Positions 50,832 through 63,000 of a DNA stretch of 64,000 nucleotides are shown here, in pieces (position 1 is the stretch's first letter; each line of letters opens with the position of its first letter). This stretch comes from Acanthochromis polyacanthus (lineage: Eukaryota; Chordata; Actinopteri; Pomacentridae), in contig NC_067124.1 in the NCBI RefSeq assembly GCF_021347895.1, positions 22,558,521-22,622,520 on the forward strand, written 5' to 3'. The notes under the pieces were generated by a model, which worked only from the letters and a program-made list of their open reading frames with translations, did not search any database and was not told the origin of the DNA. The position numbers were made by a program, and so were the translations under genes.

Positions 50832-53104
50832 TCTGAGTCAATGAATAAGACTCAGTCTCTCTCCCAACAGGATGCACGTTCTTCCTTTTAATGAGATAAA
50901 AGCTTTTTGAAAAATACATATTTTAGGCTGCAATGCATGTACAGGAAGGCTCGGTTGATCAAACTGGATCACAGAGTTGGCACAGCAGCTGGGAACACAG
51001 ATGTTCAAAAAGGATTCTGTGTACAGTGATTTTAATAAATTTGACTAATATCTTCCTCTGGGAGTTTATCTTTAAAAAGGTGCTCAACAGCAGCTCTGAA
51101 CATTAAACATCTGTGGCCCTTGCCTATTTCTGGCCCAACACGTTGCTACCACAGTCTGCCATATGGCACACACAAAGTAAGGGTTTGAAAAAGCAGCTTT
51201 GTAAAACAGCCTTTGTTTCTATAGATTCAACTTAATAATGGTACTTTTTTTTTAAAAAAACTGATAAATGTTGTATTTTACCTGCTTGTTTTGTCTCCTT
51301 GACTTATTTCACCAGTGATATCTGCTGTGTGAGTCCAAACCAACTCTTCTTCTTTTTGCTTCTGTGTCTCTTCCTTGTTTTGCGTAAAAGAATTATTGCA
51401 GAGTATTGTTGCTCCTCCCACACTCACAGTACCATCATTTCATCTAGATACAGTTATCACAATATTATCACATTATGCACCACATGGGAATTGTTATCTT
51501 CAACAATGAAGAATGAAATGAAAGGAAACCGTCTTTTTGTACCATTGTCTATTTGTGAGAAAAACATTTTAAAAAAGGGGAAGTTTGTAGCAGTTCCACA
51601 AAAACAAACTCTGGTCATCTTAAACTAATCGCTATCTTCTCATGCTGATTTTTATAGAACTCAAGAGAATGTGATCATGCAGTCATTTGTGCATGTGGTC
51701 ATGCAGTGTTTAAGTGTTGCCTTTTGCTGTGTAATGCATTGCGCGTACGTTGCGAAGTCTGCCTGTATTTGTACTGCAAGATGAGCAAATATAATGTTTG
51801 GATATAAATAAACAGGTACTTGCAGATTTGAACACAAAGTATCATCACCTTTGCATTTGTATAGTGTTTATCTATCTGTGGTTGATTTTCTCAGCTTGGT
51901 CAATGTGGTGAGCATTTACATGCCATCACTCTATTTTCAGGGTCAAAACTTCCTTGTTCTCACAGTGCACTGTTGCAATAGACTAAATTTAAGCTCTGAA
52001 ATTAAAACGAAAGACAAATACTTTCAGGAACACTTCTTCATTGCTCAAATTTGCCGTTCATATTTGTATGAAGCTGCACTTTGGCAATCACATTAACACT
52101 GGAAATCCTGCAGAGCACAGACGTAACTCTGCAAAGAGGCATTTGGGTTGTTTTTTTTTCTTTACACAAGTTAGCTGAATTTGCAGCAGGAAGTTGGTGC
52201 ATGTAGAAAGGTAAAAGTGTGAAATGTTTTGCTTGAGGGTCTTCGACATGTGAACAGATGGTCAGACCTCCTGAGCCTCGTTCTCCTGCATTAAATAAAA
52301 TAAAGGTTTTAAACAGAAGACCGTTTTGTTTTTCAATACAGCGATAGTGTTTTCCCCTGTGGCTCCAATTTGGCATGGGGATCTTTTCTATGAATACAGC
52401 AAAAATTTGTCTAGAGGCAACAAATTTTGACTATATTTTATTGACAAAATAAGAGACACATTACATTTGATCACAAGAATTAACCAAACCTAATAGTATA
52501 GACACTCTGTATCAATCTGTATACATATTTTTAAAAATGAAACTTCAGCTGCATGTATTTCTAATGATGAATGCGTTGTGAAAAGTAATGAAAAGCTGTT
52601 AATTCATCCTGATATAGTACGTATAAATTCTGTAATATACATAAAAGCTTAATTGCGTACAAAGACTTCAGAGAAACAGCAAGATTATGTATTCACACAG
52701 TTTGAGTTTTGTTCCTTTGTAAACAAAGTGGCTCCGTTGGGTAAATCAGAGTTGTGTGAGTTTATTCCTGAATATGGACACTAAAGGCAGGTTCTGCACG
52801 TGGTATCGTACTAGTAGCTGAATGAATGGAGTAACGCTGTTTTGCTAATCCCTAGCCAAGTTGCCAGTGCTGTGGTTAAAAAAATAAATCAACAAAAACA
52901 ACTTACAGGGCAGTCATTTACACGTCAAAATGCGTCACATGAGAACACATTACTTGAGAAACTAATCCCCAGTAGATCAGTCCAAGCCGATAGCCCTTTC
53001 CGTTTATGTGTAGACAGCTTTAACCACCTTTTCTTAGCATTTTCCTGCTTTTTAAATTTTGTTTTTGGCCCTTTGTTTTTTAGGATTGACAACACATCCA
53101 TTTA
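50832..53104. other. Intergenic, upstream of receptor D
   Basis: Likely holds the receptor D promoter and untranslated leader just above 50831. The leader next to the start codon resembles that of receptor E. No coding exon or V-set exon was found up to 53104. Confidence 0.5.
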
Positions 53105-53496
53105 CAGCCATGGCCATAAGTTTGGACACAGCATGACTTACTATGTCTGTTTTGATGTCTATTACAGAACATAACTAATATTTTTTGACAGCACCAGTTT
53201 AATTAGTCAACAAATCAACAAGGGATATAATATTATCAATAAATTCCAACAATTGGAACAATTTTGTTCCCAAAACTTAATATTAGAAGAAAATAACAAA
53301 AAAATGCAGTACTTTCACAACCGAATTTGGTAAGAATAACAAAATGACACCAAACTCTTTTGATGTTTTTTTTTAAAATATGAAACTTAATATAGTTCTC
53401 AGGAGTTGTGTACTGTATTGTAAGTGACAATTTTGTGGTATTTTCTAAGATTCACAAGCGTCATGGTACTTGTGTCCAAACTTATGGCCATGGCTG
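53105..53496. mobile_element. Mariner-type MITE, 26-base perfect inverted repeats
   Basis: The element starts CAGCCATGGCCATAAGTTTG and ends with the exact inverse; the 26 terminal bases match perfectly. TA dinucleotides flank it (53103-53104 and 53497-53498). The 340-base centre is AT-rich and non-coding. Confidence 0.9.
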
Positions 53497-53682
53497 TAGC
53501 ATCCTTTCCTTTACTCCCACTCATTTTTATTTATGCATAATTTTACATTTTATTTACATGATTTCCTTCCTTTTAAAGGAAATTTACACACAAGCACACA
53601 AAATAAACCTAAATCACACAGACATCACACATCTAGTTTAATTTTATCTTACTGTTTGCTTCACAAATTGTAAGAAAAAGGA

Positions 53683-53693
53683 GGGGGGGGGGG
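53683..53693. repeat. Poly-G run of 11
   Basis: GAGGGGGGGGGGGAGC just beyond the receptor E stop codon, in its 3' untranslated region. Confidence 0.85.
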
Positions 53694-53720
53694 AGCATCC
53701 TTACGTGACCACACCAGACC

Positions 53721-56700
53721 TCAAACCTCATCCATCACTTCCTTCACATTGGAATACAGTGCCACATCCTCCTCAGCTGCCATGCCCTGCTTTGCCTCCT
53801 CATCCTCCCCTATCATCACCACCTTCTCCTCCTCATTGCCCTCCAGCACTTCACCGTCCTCTCCACCGGTGTCCGGTCTGTCCTCCATTGCTTCTTTCTT
53901 AATTTCAGCGTACTCTGTCTCTGCTGTACCCCATGTCTCCTCAGCCCCTGTGGGATTCCTCGTTTTCATCCTGGAGAAATCGATGTTGGAGTACTCCACC
54001 TCTTTTGGTCTCATGTCACCGTCAGGCGCTGACGGCCCAGAGGACTCAGCTCCTCCCTCATCTTGGACACGGATTACATCATAGTGAGCTGTTGGACCAA
54101 CATCCATCTGTAAACAAAGCAGAAACAACAAGTCAGACAAACTGTAAGGGCATTTTGCATCGGTGACTTTTAGTACTATGTAATAGTCTGTTAACCTCTA
54201 CTACTGGTTATTTTTCTTTCAGTTACTGCCAACCAACTTCTAAGTCATTCTATAATATATTATTTTATTATCTTGATCTCCCAGGAGGTAACTTTTCTAA
54301 GATTTGAAATATAGCTTGACAAGATTAGCATATTGTTGGTAAGGTGTTAAACTGATCATGATGCTTTTATTTTAGTAGTCAAGATTGCAATTGTGAAATA
54401 AAGTCTTCTCAAATCTGTTTATGCTTAAAACTAAATGACAGCACAACAATAAGAAATCAGTAAAAAAAATAAAAGCATACATGACATTCTAACATGTTTA
54501 TGCCTCTACAGGTTCATTACTGTAGCGTACTTAAATGAAAGAAAAACACAAGATTAATACTGTAGTAAACACTTAATATTTGATGAATATAATAAATAAT
54601 AATTATCTAAATACCAAATCTGGAACAGACTGAGCAATCACCAGCTCCATATTCTCAGGCAGAAATCTAGACCTCCTCGGTTTTTTTCTGGGATGAAATG
54701 CAATAAAAAAAATTTCAAGTGTTAATAACAAATCATGACATTGCAAAAATTACAGAATCAAAGTCAAAATTGTTTTTTCAAGGCCTACATATGAGATTTT
54801 TAGTGTTTTAGTCCAAAAACTGAACTTCAAAAAACAAAAACAGCAGCAGACATGATACTACTCTTAACACATTGATTATGTGGGATGAAGTACAATGAGT
54901 GGCTCAGATGAAACAAATAATGATCATCTTCTAGCTCATGTTAAGGTTTGGGATATACGACATGATCAGTGTCAGTCGACGTTTTATAATCAGCATGATA
55001 GATGCAAGACTTCTGGGTGTTGGTTTATCTGGTGTCACAGTTCATGCTATAGTGGTTTTTAGGTGTTTAAACAAGATGCAAAGGATCAACAGTATTTCAA
55101 GCACTGGTAGTAATAATGTTTTGGCTCATCAATGTGTACTAAATGAGAATACACAGATATATACCTGGACGTAGAAGCAAGCTTTAGTGGTATGCATTAA
55201 AAAGTGGTTACCATTTAAGTCAAGTATTCAAGATAAAATATGGTAGAACACTGGTATGGTGACTGTACATGAAAAACATTTGAAATAAAAAAGAAATGCA
55301 ACTCATCGACGTCAAATGGCATCAGAGTAATTCAAGGGAAAAAGAGAGTACCTGAGGCATTTTATCACCAGACAAGTGATGATTGTTGAAAGAAGTATCC
55401 CCATCACAAACCCGATCAAAAACACAATGATGCCGGGCAGCTGTTTAGCAGTGTTTAATACGTCTGCAAAAAGATCTGGAACCAAGAGAGAAATACAATC
55501 TGTGCTCACTTACGTGTCTTGTTAAACAATAAAAAATAGACAGTGACAGTGACAAGCAGTGATAGGGAAGGTATTTTAGATGTAAACACTTGCCTTTTGT
55601 GCTCCCAGTGGTGGGACTCTTGCCTGTGAAGTTTGACACTGCGGTCAGTACTGCAATAACGCAAAGGCACTTAAATATATATTCTAACAGTTAGAGATAG
55701 ACCCAACTGTCACTCTAGGTCACTCTAAATTACATTTCTGACAAAGACGTGTGTGAAAGATCAAAATAATAAAACACAGAGCCTCAATCCTAAAGCAGTT
55801 GGTGCTTTTGACCTTCGTCCGCACACAATGTATTAAACAGGAGCATGAAAAACATCCATTTTCAGTAAAAGTTGCTGTAAATCCCAGAACTAGATTACTA
55901 AGATAGTCCCCAAAAGGAAAACTCAGATAAGTTTCAGGATATGGAGAGAGCAGTGTTTAAGAATAATGTGCAGTGTGTGCTACTTACAGGTAACATGCAG
56001 AGTTTTTGTCTCCTCTGTAGTTGCCTCACCGTGAAAGCTGACCTCACTGTGGCTGTTGTTACCTGTCACAGTAAGAGTTTTTGAAAGGATTGTGCAGTCA
56101 CTAGTCTTATTACCAGTGACTCTGACAAAATATGATCCAGAGTCTGACTTGGTGAGGTTATTGATGATGATGCTGCAGTTCTTCTTATTCAGGTCAGGCT
56201 GCAGCAGTGACACCCGTCCTTTATACTCAGGCTGGATGTTTTCATTGTCATGGGAGTTAAATATTGGTTTGTTAAAGCTTTCATTGCATTTGTGCCAAAT
56301 TATACTTTTAACCTCAAAATTAGCTTTAGCAGTACAAGGTATAACAACACAGAGTCCAGACTCTGCTGTTATATTTCCTTCATTAGACATGGTGCAGGAT
56401 TTATCATGATTACAGTTTGGGTTGTCTGTCCCTGATGAATCTGTAAATGCAAAGACAAACATAAACAGAAGATGCTTAGATTTTGACAAAACATAATTGC
56501 TGATAAAGAAAGACTGCTAATAGCGAAAAGTGGCGCCTCTTTTACTTGGCTGCTGTTTTCAGCATTGTTAGATGAATTTATTGACTTAAAGATGTATGAG
56601 GCTGACACGGTGTTTTACAGAGGATAAATTAGAAATGCATTACACACACACATGAAGAAGACAATTTCATATTACTTTTAAGTATGTTTTGTTTGGTAGA

Positions 56701-56867
56701 CAGATTTAGATTTTTAGAATTTTGATTTGAAGGACATTTATTATCATGTATAATATTTTGTTGAAATCATATGTCATATGGATGAGAATTTCAATAAACT
56801 TACTTTTTCGGCCAGCAGTCAGTCTACTCACAGACAGGAGCAGAATTGCCCAGACGAGAACAAACAT
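53721..56867 (-). CDS. Receptor E: single V-domain Siglec-like receptor with ITIM/ITSM tail
   Basis: Exons: 56804-56867 (signal, MFVLVWAILLLSVSRLTAG), 55988-56440 (V), 55594-55650 (stalk), 55352-55475 (transmembrane), 54615-54687 (juxtamembrane KKPRRSRF), 53721-54107 (tail). All in phase, 385 residues. The V domain has CVVIPC and SGSYFVRVTGNK, with the F-strand arginine kept. The V exon is unusually long: after the expected end (TVTG) it continues 25 codons ending GEATTEETKTLHVT, which matches the last strand of the second Ig domain of receptor D (TTEEEETATLNVT). The stalk exon's 3' border appears to use a GC donor (AAAAG|GCAAGT). Tail motifs are AHYDVI, VEYSNI, TEYAEI and ALYSNV. Signal exon and tail show it is a sister of D and F that lost the C2 domains. 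Confidence 0.8.
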
Positions 56868-59800
56868 CCTGATTTGATGATTTAGGCTGACAGTCTGTTC
56901 CTCCACAGGGCAAACTCTTCCTTTCAGGTGCACAAACAAAATGCAATAAGCATGCAGTAAGTTCAGCAGATGAAACTAGCTCAGAAACACCTTCATGGTT
57001 GACGGCACAGATTTAAATACATGATTTTTGCATTTTTAACAGTTCCGTAGTACATCAGTAACTTCTACCATCATCATCTTGAAATGCTTAAAATGTTTAA
57101 ATTGTTCAGGAATTTGTGGTATCTGTTCCATAAATGCCAAATAAATAATTAGCATTATTTGTTTGTAAAAATTCACAGAGAGACATTATCACTTATCAGT
57201 AAATATTCAATGCACACTGCTTATTTTAAAAAAGCATTTCTAGTGAAGATTGAATTACACAGCCAAAAAGTGTATTTAAAACCAAAAAAAATATGGATTT
57301 TACCTTTTTCCGTCTGAATGTTCTGCTCCGTTTCCCCTCACTGACCTCTTCTCAGCATTTCTACTTTCAACTGACAATTCTACTCTTCCTCCTCCTTTAG
57401 TACTTCTGCTCTTTGCACTACAGTAAGTTTCCAGGAAGTTTCTCTACACACTGCTGCCCATTATTTCCTCTGTCAGATGGCCATGTTTAGAGCTAACATC
57501 TACCATTTACCACATCATATCAGATATACCTAAGTTAGCAATACGCAACGTCAACACTAATGAAAGAAGTTTGGATTTTTCGTGATCATCTTAAGTGTGT
57601 GATGTGAGAAATTTTGAGGGGGAAGTAATGCACAAGCATTGTAGAAAAAATCTAATTAAACATCCCATGCTTCAATGCATCATGGAAGGTGCATCAGTGG
57701 GAATGAAATGTATTACTGAATAATGCGTGTGCAACCCATACCCTTAATTAAATCTGTTGCTTATTCATGTCTAAAAAAAAGGGAGAACTCCCACAGACTC
57801 AAAAATACGGAGTCAGTCATAATCTTGATTTGAGGTTCTTTGAAAGAACTTCTGTATTGCAGCAGCATAATTTTAATGATTGTCGGCTAATTGTGCTCAA
57901 TCTTTCAGCTGTCTTAAAGGACAATAGCTTAGATCATTTAAACATCTCCTAATATGGCATCACTGTATCCTCTACAATTATTTCCTGTTCACAGTTTGAG
58001 GTGTTAAGATTCCAGTTATTTCTAGCGACAGTGTTATCAAAAACACAAACTACAAAAGCTTCAGACGTAGCAAATTGCATGGAGAGGTTTGAAAGGCATT
58101 ACTGTAGCAAAAGACTTAATGGTTTCATCCTACACACATGCGCGTGCACACACACGCACGCACACAGTTTGCTAAACTACTGCTATTAGTCAGGCCTTTT
58201 AAAGGGGAAGTATGACTTGTACAGTAACTTTATCAGCATGTAAGAGACAAATTGAGTATAACATTTATCAATTAAAATAAGGACATTTAAAGAAATAAGA
58301 ATTAAATACATCTTTAATCAGCAAAAAGTGTAACTGAAAGATATGAGGAAAATATTTTACGACAGAAATGTTGTTTCATTTTCATAAAGTGAACATTGCC
58401 GAGTGTGTTGTTTTTCCACAGCAAATCTGCAAGAAAACAAAGCAAACTTAACACTACAGAAAATGTAATTCTGGAAGATATCCTGCAACTTGTCTCAGAT
58501 GTTGGTATCACGTTTGGTTCTTTACTGAAATGCAAGTTTTGGTAGAAAGTAGGTTTGCCCCTCCCTAAGAAATGTTATGTTAAATTAAATAAATAGTAAT
58601 ATGTTGCTGTTTGGACTGTATATTTTTCAGGTTCACAACCTTGTTTGCCATTTTTAGCATTAGTACAGCTGAGGCTGTGGGTTTGGTAAAAACTTTAAGT
58701 TGAAAGGAAACTCTTGAGTTTTCACTTCCAGTAACAGTTTAACTCTATGTCTGCTACTGTATTGACTTTCCTTTTGAAGGCAACCTGTCTCTTCCCCTCC
58801 TGCTCCATCTGAAAAGTAATTTCCTCATTTATACTGTACAGTCAATATTAAAGTGTTTATCAGTGCACATTCATTTACAGAAGGTTATGTTGAGAGAAGA
58901 TTAAAATCCCCCAAAATTAGTATCAGTTTCATACTGAATGCTATCTTTACTGATTTTACTGTGATGAGTCAGTCCCGGTGGCACCTGAGGACACTATTTG
59001 TAGAGCTTTGCCATAGCTATCCCAGTATATTTCATGCAACCTATAAAACAAAAGCATATAAAGGCAGCTCTGATTATTTGATGTCAACAATAAAAAATAT
59101 GAGTCCTTTTTACGATGTACAAACTAAGCTTAAAAGAAATGCTCCATGCTGGTGTGACTTAAAAAGATACTAACCATCAAAATGTTTCAAAAAAATGTGC
59201 TTGATACCAGATTTGCATTTACGAACATTATTCAAGTTCTAACCATGCCATCATATGTGCAAGTTTTGATAATACAGATCAGTTAAAATGTTCTTTGTAA
59301 AGTTCATATAATACTGCAAAGAATAGAGCGAAACTGATCTGCTGCAGAATGACACAAAACTAGGAAAACTTTTCACCGCACTACTTTCAATTGCCCTGAA
59401 AGTTCAAGGTGGAAGGCTAAATGTTCTAAGTATTGCCGGTTTTGCACCTTAATAGCTTCATAAAAAGTAAAAATATAAATGCTGAACATCGTACGGGCAA
59501 GGTGTGACGAAGCCATTGCTCTTCAGAAATCCTATGGGTGTAGACGTCACTGTATGCAAACATCATCCTAAAGGTGGAATACATCAGAAGAAACATCATG
59601 ATGCAGGGTTGATTTGCTACAAACTAGCTTGGATTTGATTACCTGCATCAAAGGGCAAAATACTGTAATTCTCATGTTTTTCAAGGAATGTTACACGTTA
59701 ACATCAGGTTGTATGTCTGTCACCTGATAACTTAAGCCAGAAAAAATAAACACCAGCTATCATTGAAGTAAGGCTGAGCTGAAGAGAAGTTCTACTGGCA

Positions 59801-60067
59801 AGAATGGACCAAATTTGCTCCTGAACAATGTGCAGGTCCTGTCCACAAATGCTGAATGAATGGATATGCACTACGGCAACATGTAGATGACATGGAGAAG
59901 TCTCTCAGTCATCTCACTTTACCACAAGGCTCAGTTTGGTGCCTGAAAGTTGTGGCCATGTCCTAGAAACCGTCCAGAATTCATTCATTCCTCATTGAAA
60001 TGAAAATCCGTCATCAATGCGTCACATCAGCTCATCCCAAAGAAATGTTATCCTCGGGCAACAGTCC
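56868..60067. other. Intergenic, receptor E to receptor F
   Basis: The part near 56868 should be the leader and promoter of receptor E; the part near 60067 the 3' untranslated region of receptor F. A short CA-rich tract lies near 58135-58167. No exon with a domain signature was found, including in the open frames at 58001-58189 and 58853-59173. Confidence 0.5.
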
Positions 60068-63000
60068 TCAAATCTCATCCATTAAATCCTTCACATTGGA
60101 ATACACTGCCTCCTCTTCCTCTTCCTCCTTCTCCTCCTCCTCCTCTGCCACACAAGGCTTTGTCTCCTCATCTTCCTCCATCACCTCCTCCTCCTCTTTG
60201 TCCACTAAAATTTCACCCTCTTCCTCATCATCATCTTCCATTTCCTTATTTACTTCTGTTTTAATTTCAGCATACTCCGTCTCAGTGCTCTCTTGGTTCC
60301 TTGCCGCGCCCCTGGGACTCTTTCTTCTCAACAGGGAGAAATTAATGCTGGCATACTCCACGTCTTTGGGCCCACTGTTGTGTTCAGGAGCTGCTTTCTC
60401 TGCTGCCACAGCTCCATTCTCAGCTCCGTCTTGGGCGTAGGTGTGATTGTCTTGTGCTGCTGGGCCATCACTTATCTATCAGACACACAGAAGGTGACAT
60501 TACTCACGCAGCAGCATCCCCAAATTCTACATACTCTGACAAAAAATATCTCTGTCAGATATATTTACTTTATTGTAAACCATTTTTTCAATAACCATGT
60601 TCTGTTCTTCTATGGTTCAACTGCAGCTGGTTTATGTGGGGTCTAAATTCTGCTTCAGTAATCCACTACCTTCAGATCATTCTGTTCTATAGCAAAGCAA
60701 AGCAGCCAGAAGGGAACTCTAGCATGAAATGAAAGTTGCGTCGATTCAGTTCAGATACTGTAGTTGTGTTTGCATGAGTTGCTTCAATCGTATTTCATCA
60801 CGAGTGACTCATTTATTAGCTGTTTGGTAAGGAGCTTACCGGTAACATCCAGTCACCGAATGCATGATGCAACAACCGGACAGACTTTTAAAGAAATTAC
60901 ACCAATCTCCTTCTTACGAATGTCCTTGTTGTAATTGTTGATTTTACCTAAGATTTAATGCCCATATACTGCATGTGAGGTGTGGGCTACAGTAGGGTTT
61001 TGCTCTTCCAGAAGAATCATTGTTGTTCAGACTTTGTGATTTCAGAAAGCAGATCGTTTTCTGCCAGTTTAAATTGCAACTATTTGCTCATTCTGGTCAG
61101 TTTCTGGGTTGTAACTGAAATCAAAGCTATTTTCACACATGTTAAACACGACAAACTTTTCCAAAATGCTCAGCAGTATTCCCATGTGTAGCAATAATAC
61201 GATCAATAGAAAATAAATGGATATGATATTGGAGATATTTCTGCAAAACATGAATAGTTTTTACAATTATATGAAATCTAGCTGAATGGAAGAAAATACC
61301 ATGGGATCATCTTGACTGGTCACCATCTCCAGAGTCTCATCCAAATTTCCAGATCCCTTCTGATTTTTTCTGAAAAGAAAAAAAATAAATATTTACACAG
61401 CAGCACATTCAGATTCAAGCAGAAATGTTGTCCACTAATGAAACCTGGGATGTTGTAAAAACATTAAGGGTGTACCTGTTGCATTTTTGGACCAAGCAGC
61501 AAATGACGGCTGAAAGAAGCATCCCACTCAAAAAGGCAATGATGATTTCCAGCCTTGTAATAATTCCTAATACTTCTTTTGATTGATCTGCAATCAGAAG
61601 GAACAAATTAAGAATTTTTTACATTTTTTTATGTTCATATATATTGAATAGCTCACCCAATATTTATCTGACTATAAAGGTCAAAAATATCACAAATTGG
61701 TGGTAAAAGTGTTGTGGTTGTGGACATACTGTGTGGTTCAGGCGACCTTGTTTGGATGGGGAGGTTTTCCATTGCTTGCACATTGTCGTTGCTGCTGATA
61801 CATACAACAGCAGCGCTACCGAGATTTTTAACAGTTAGGGTGCTGCTGACTGTGTGATTTGACACAGTGGTATTGACAGAGTAGTCAGTGTACTTCTTCA
61901 GCAGTGGCCACTGGATGGCTGGTAAAGGAAACCCCTCACTTTTGCACACACAGGTCAGGACTTCAGACTCCACCACGCATCCAGAGCTTTCTGGTATCAT
62001 TGAAACCCCTGTAAACACAAGAAACCCAAATTAGGTTGCCATTGTAGCACAAATATTCACTTTGTACTCAAGAAGATTAACACCATCTACTTACAAATCA
62101 CAGTCACATCAGTGTATGCAGTCACAGTTGTGTCCTGGTGCTTTGTTATACAGACGTACTGTCCTGAATCTTCTGCTGTCACACTGGGGATGATCAGTGT
62201 GGCTGATCCGGTGCCGCTGTGCAGGTCAGCATCTGTTCCACTGTCCAGTTGTGTGTTGGAACTTGTGTTGTGTTGGGTTGGAAGTTTACGCCACATAACA
62301 AGAGATGGAGGGAAGCTTTCTATGCTGCAGGTCAGATTCAGAACTTCTCCTGCCTTAACAGTTGTAACCCCTGTGATTCCAGGTTTCCTGTTATCTGTAG
62401 AGAACATTGAAGTAGTTCAGTTAGTATAGTTTCTTCAAAATAAGGAGTTACATGTGTGTCAGCAAATGTGCAAATATACACAAATATTCGTTCAGTGTAG
62501 CAGCTTTTCAGAGAAAGAATAGCTTATATAACTTTACATGAGAGTATATAGAGCTGTGTGATATATAATGTGGTATAGAGTTATATTGAGCGATGAATAT
62601 TTTACACACAACACACTACAAAGTCATTGTATTTAAAAGTTTGGGGGGTTTTTTAGCCACTGTATGCATTGCCTGTTAAAAAAGGAACTCACATCACTGT
62701 AGACTGCTGCCTACAGAGATGTGACTTCCTCTTTTAACAGAAAGTATTGCTTTTTAAGACCTGGATAGGAAATATGTGCAATTGTTTTGCATATTGTCTG
62801 CAGCAGAGTCTAATAAATAAATAAATAAATAAATAAAATGACTTAATGAAAGCAATGACTTAAGAATTTGGTGTTTTACTTGCTCTGAGCTCACAGTTTC
62901 ATTTACCTGATGAGAGGAAAGAAATACTTGTTCTTTCTAAGAGCACCAAGTTGTGTACTTACATATCACGGTTACATTGACTGTTTCCTTCAGGGTGTTG

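Noticed and set aside
53749..54084. Ser/Pro-rich plus-strand frames
   Set aside because: They are the antisense shadow of the receptor E tail exon.
60000..60440. Serine-rich plus-strand frame
   Set aside because: It is the reverse-strand shadow of the Glu-rich receptor F tail (GAG/GAA read as TCC/TTC).
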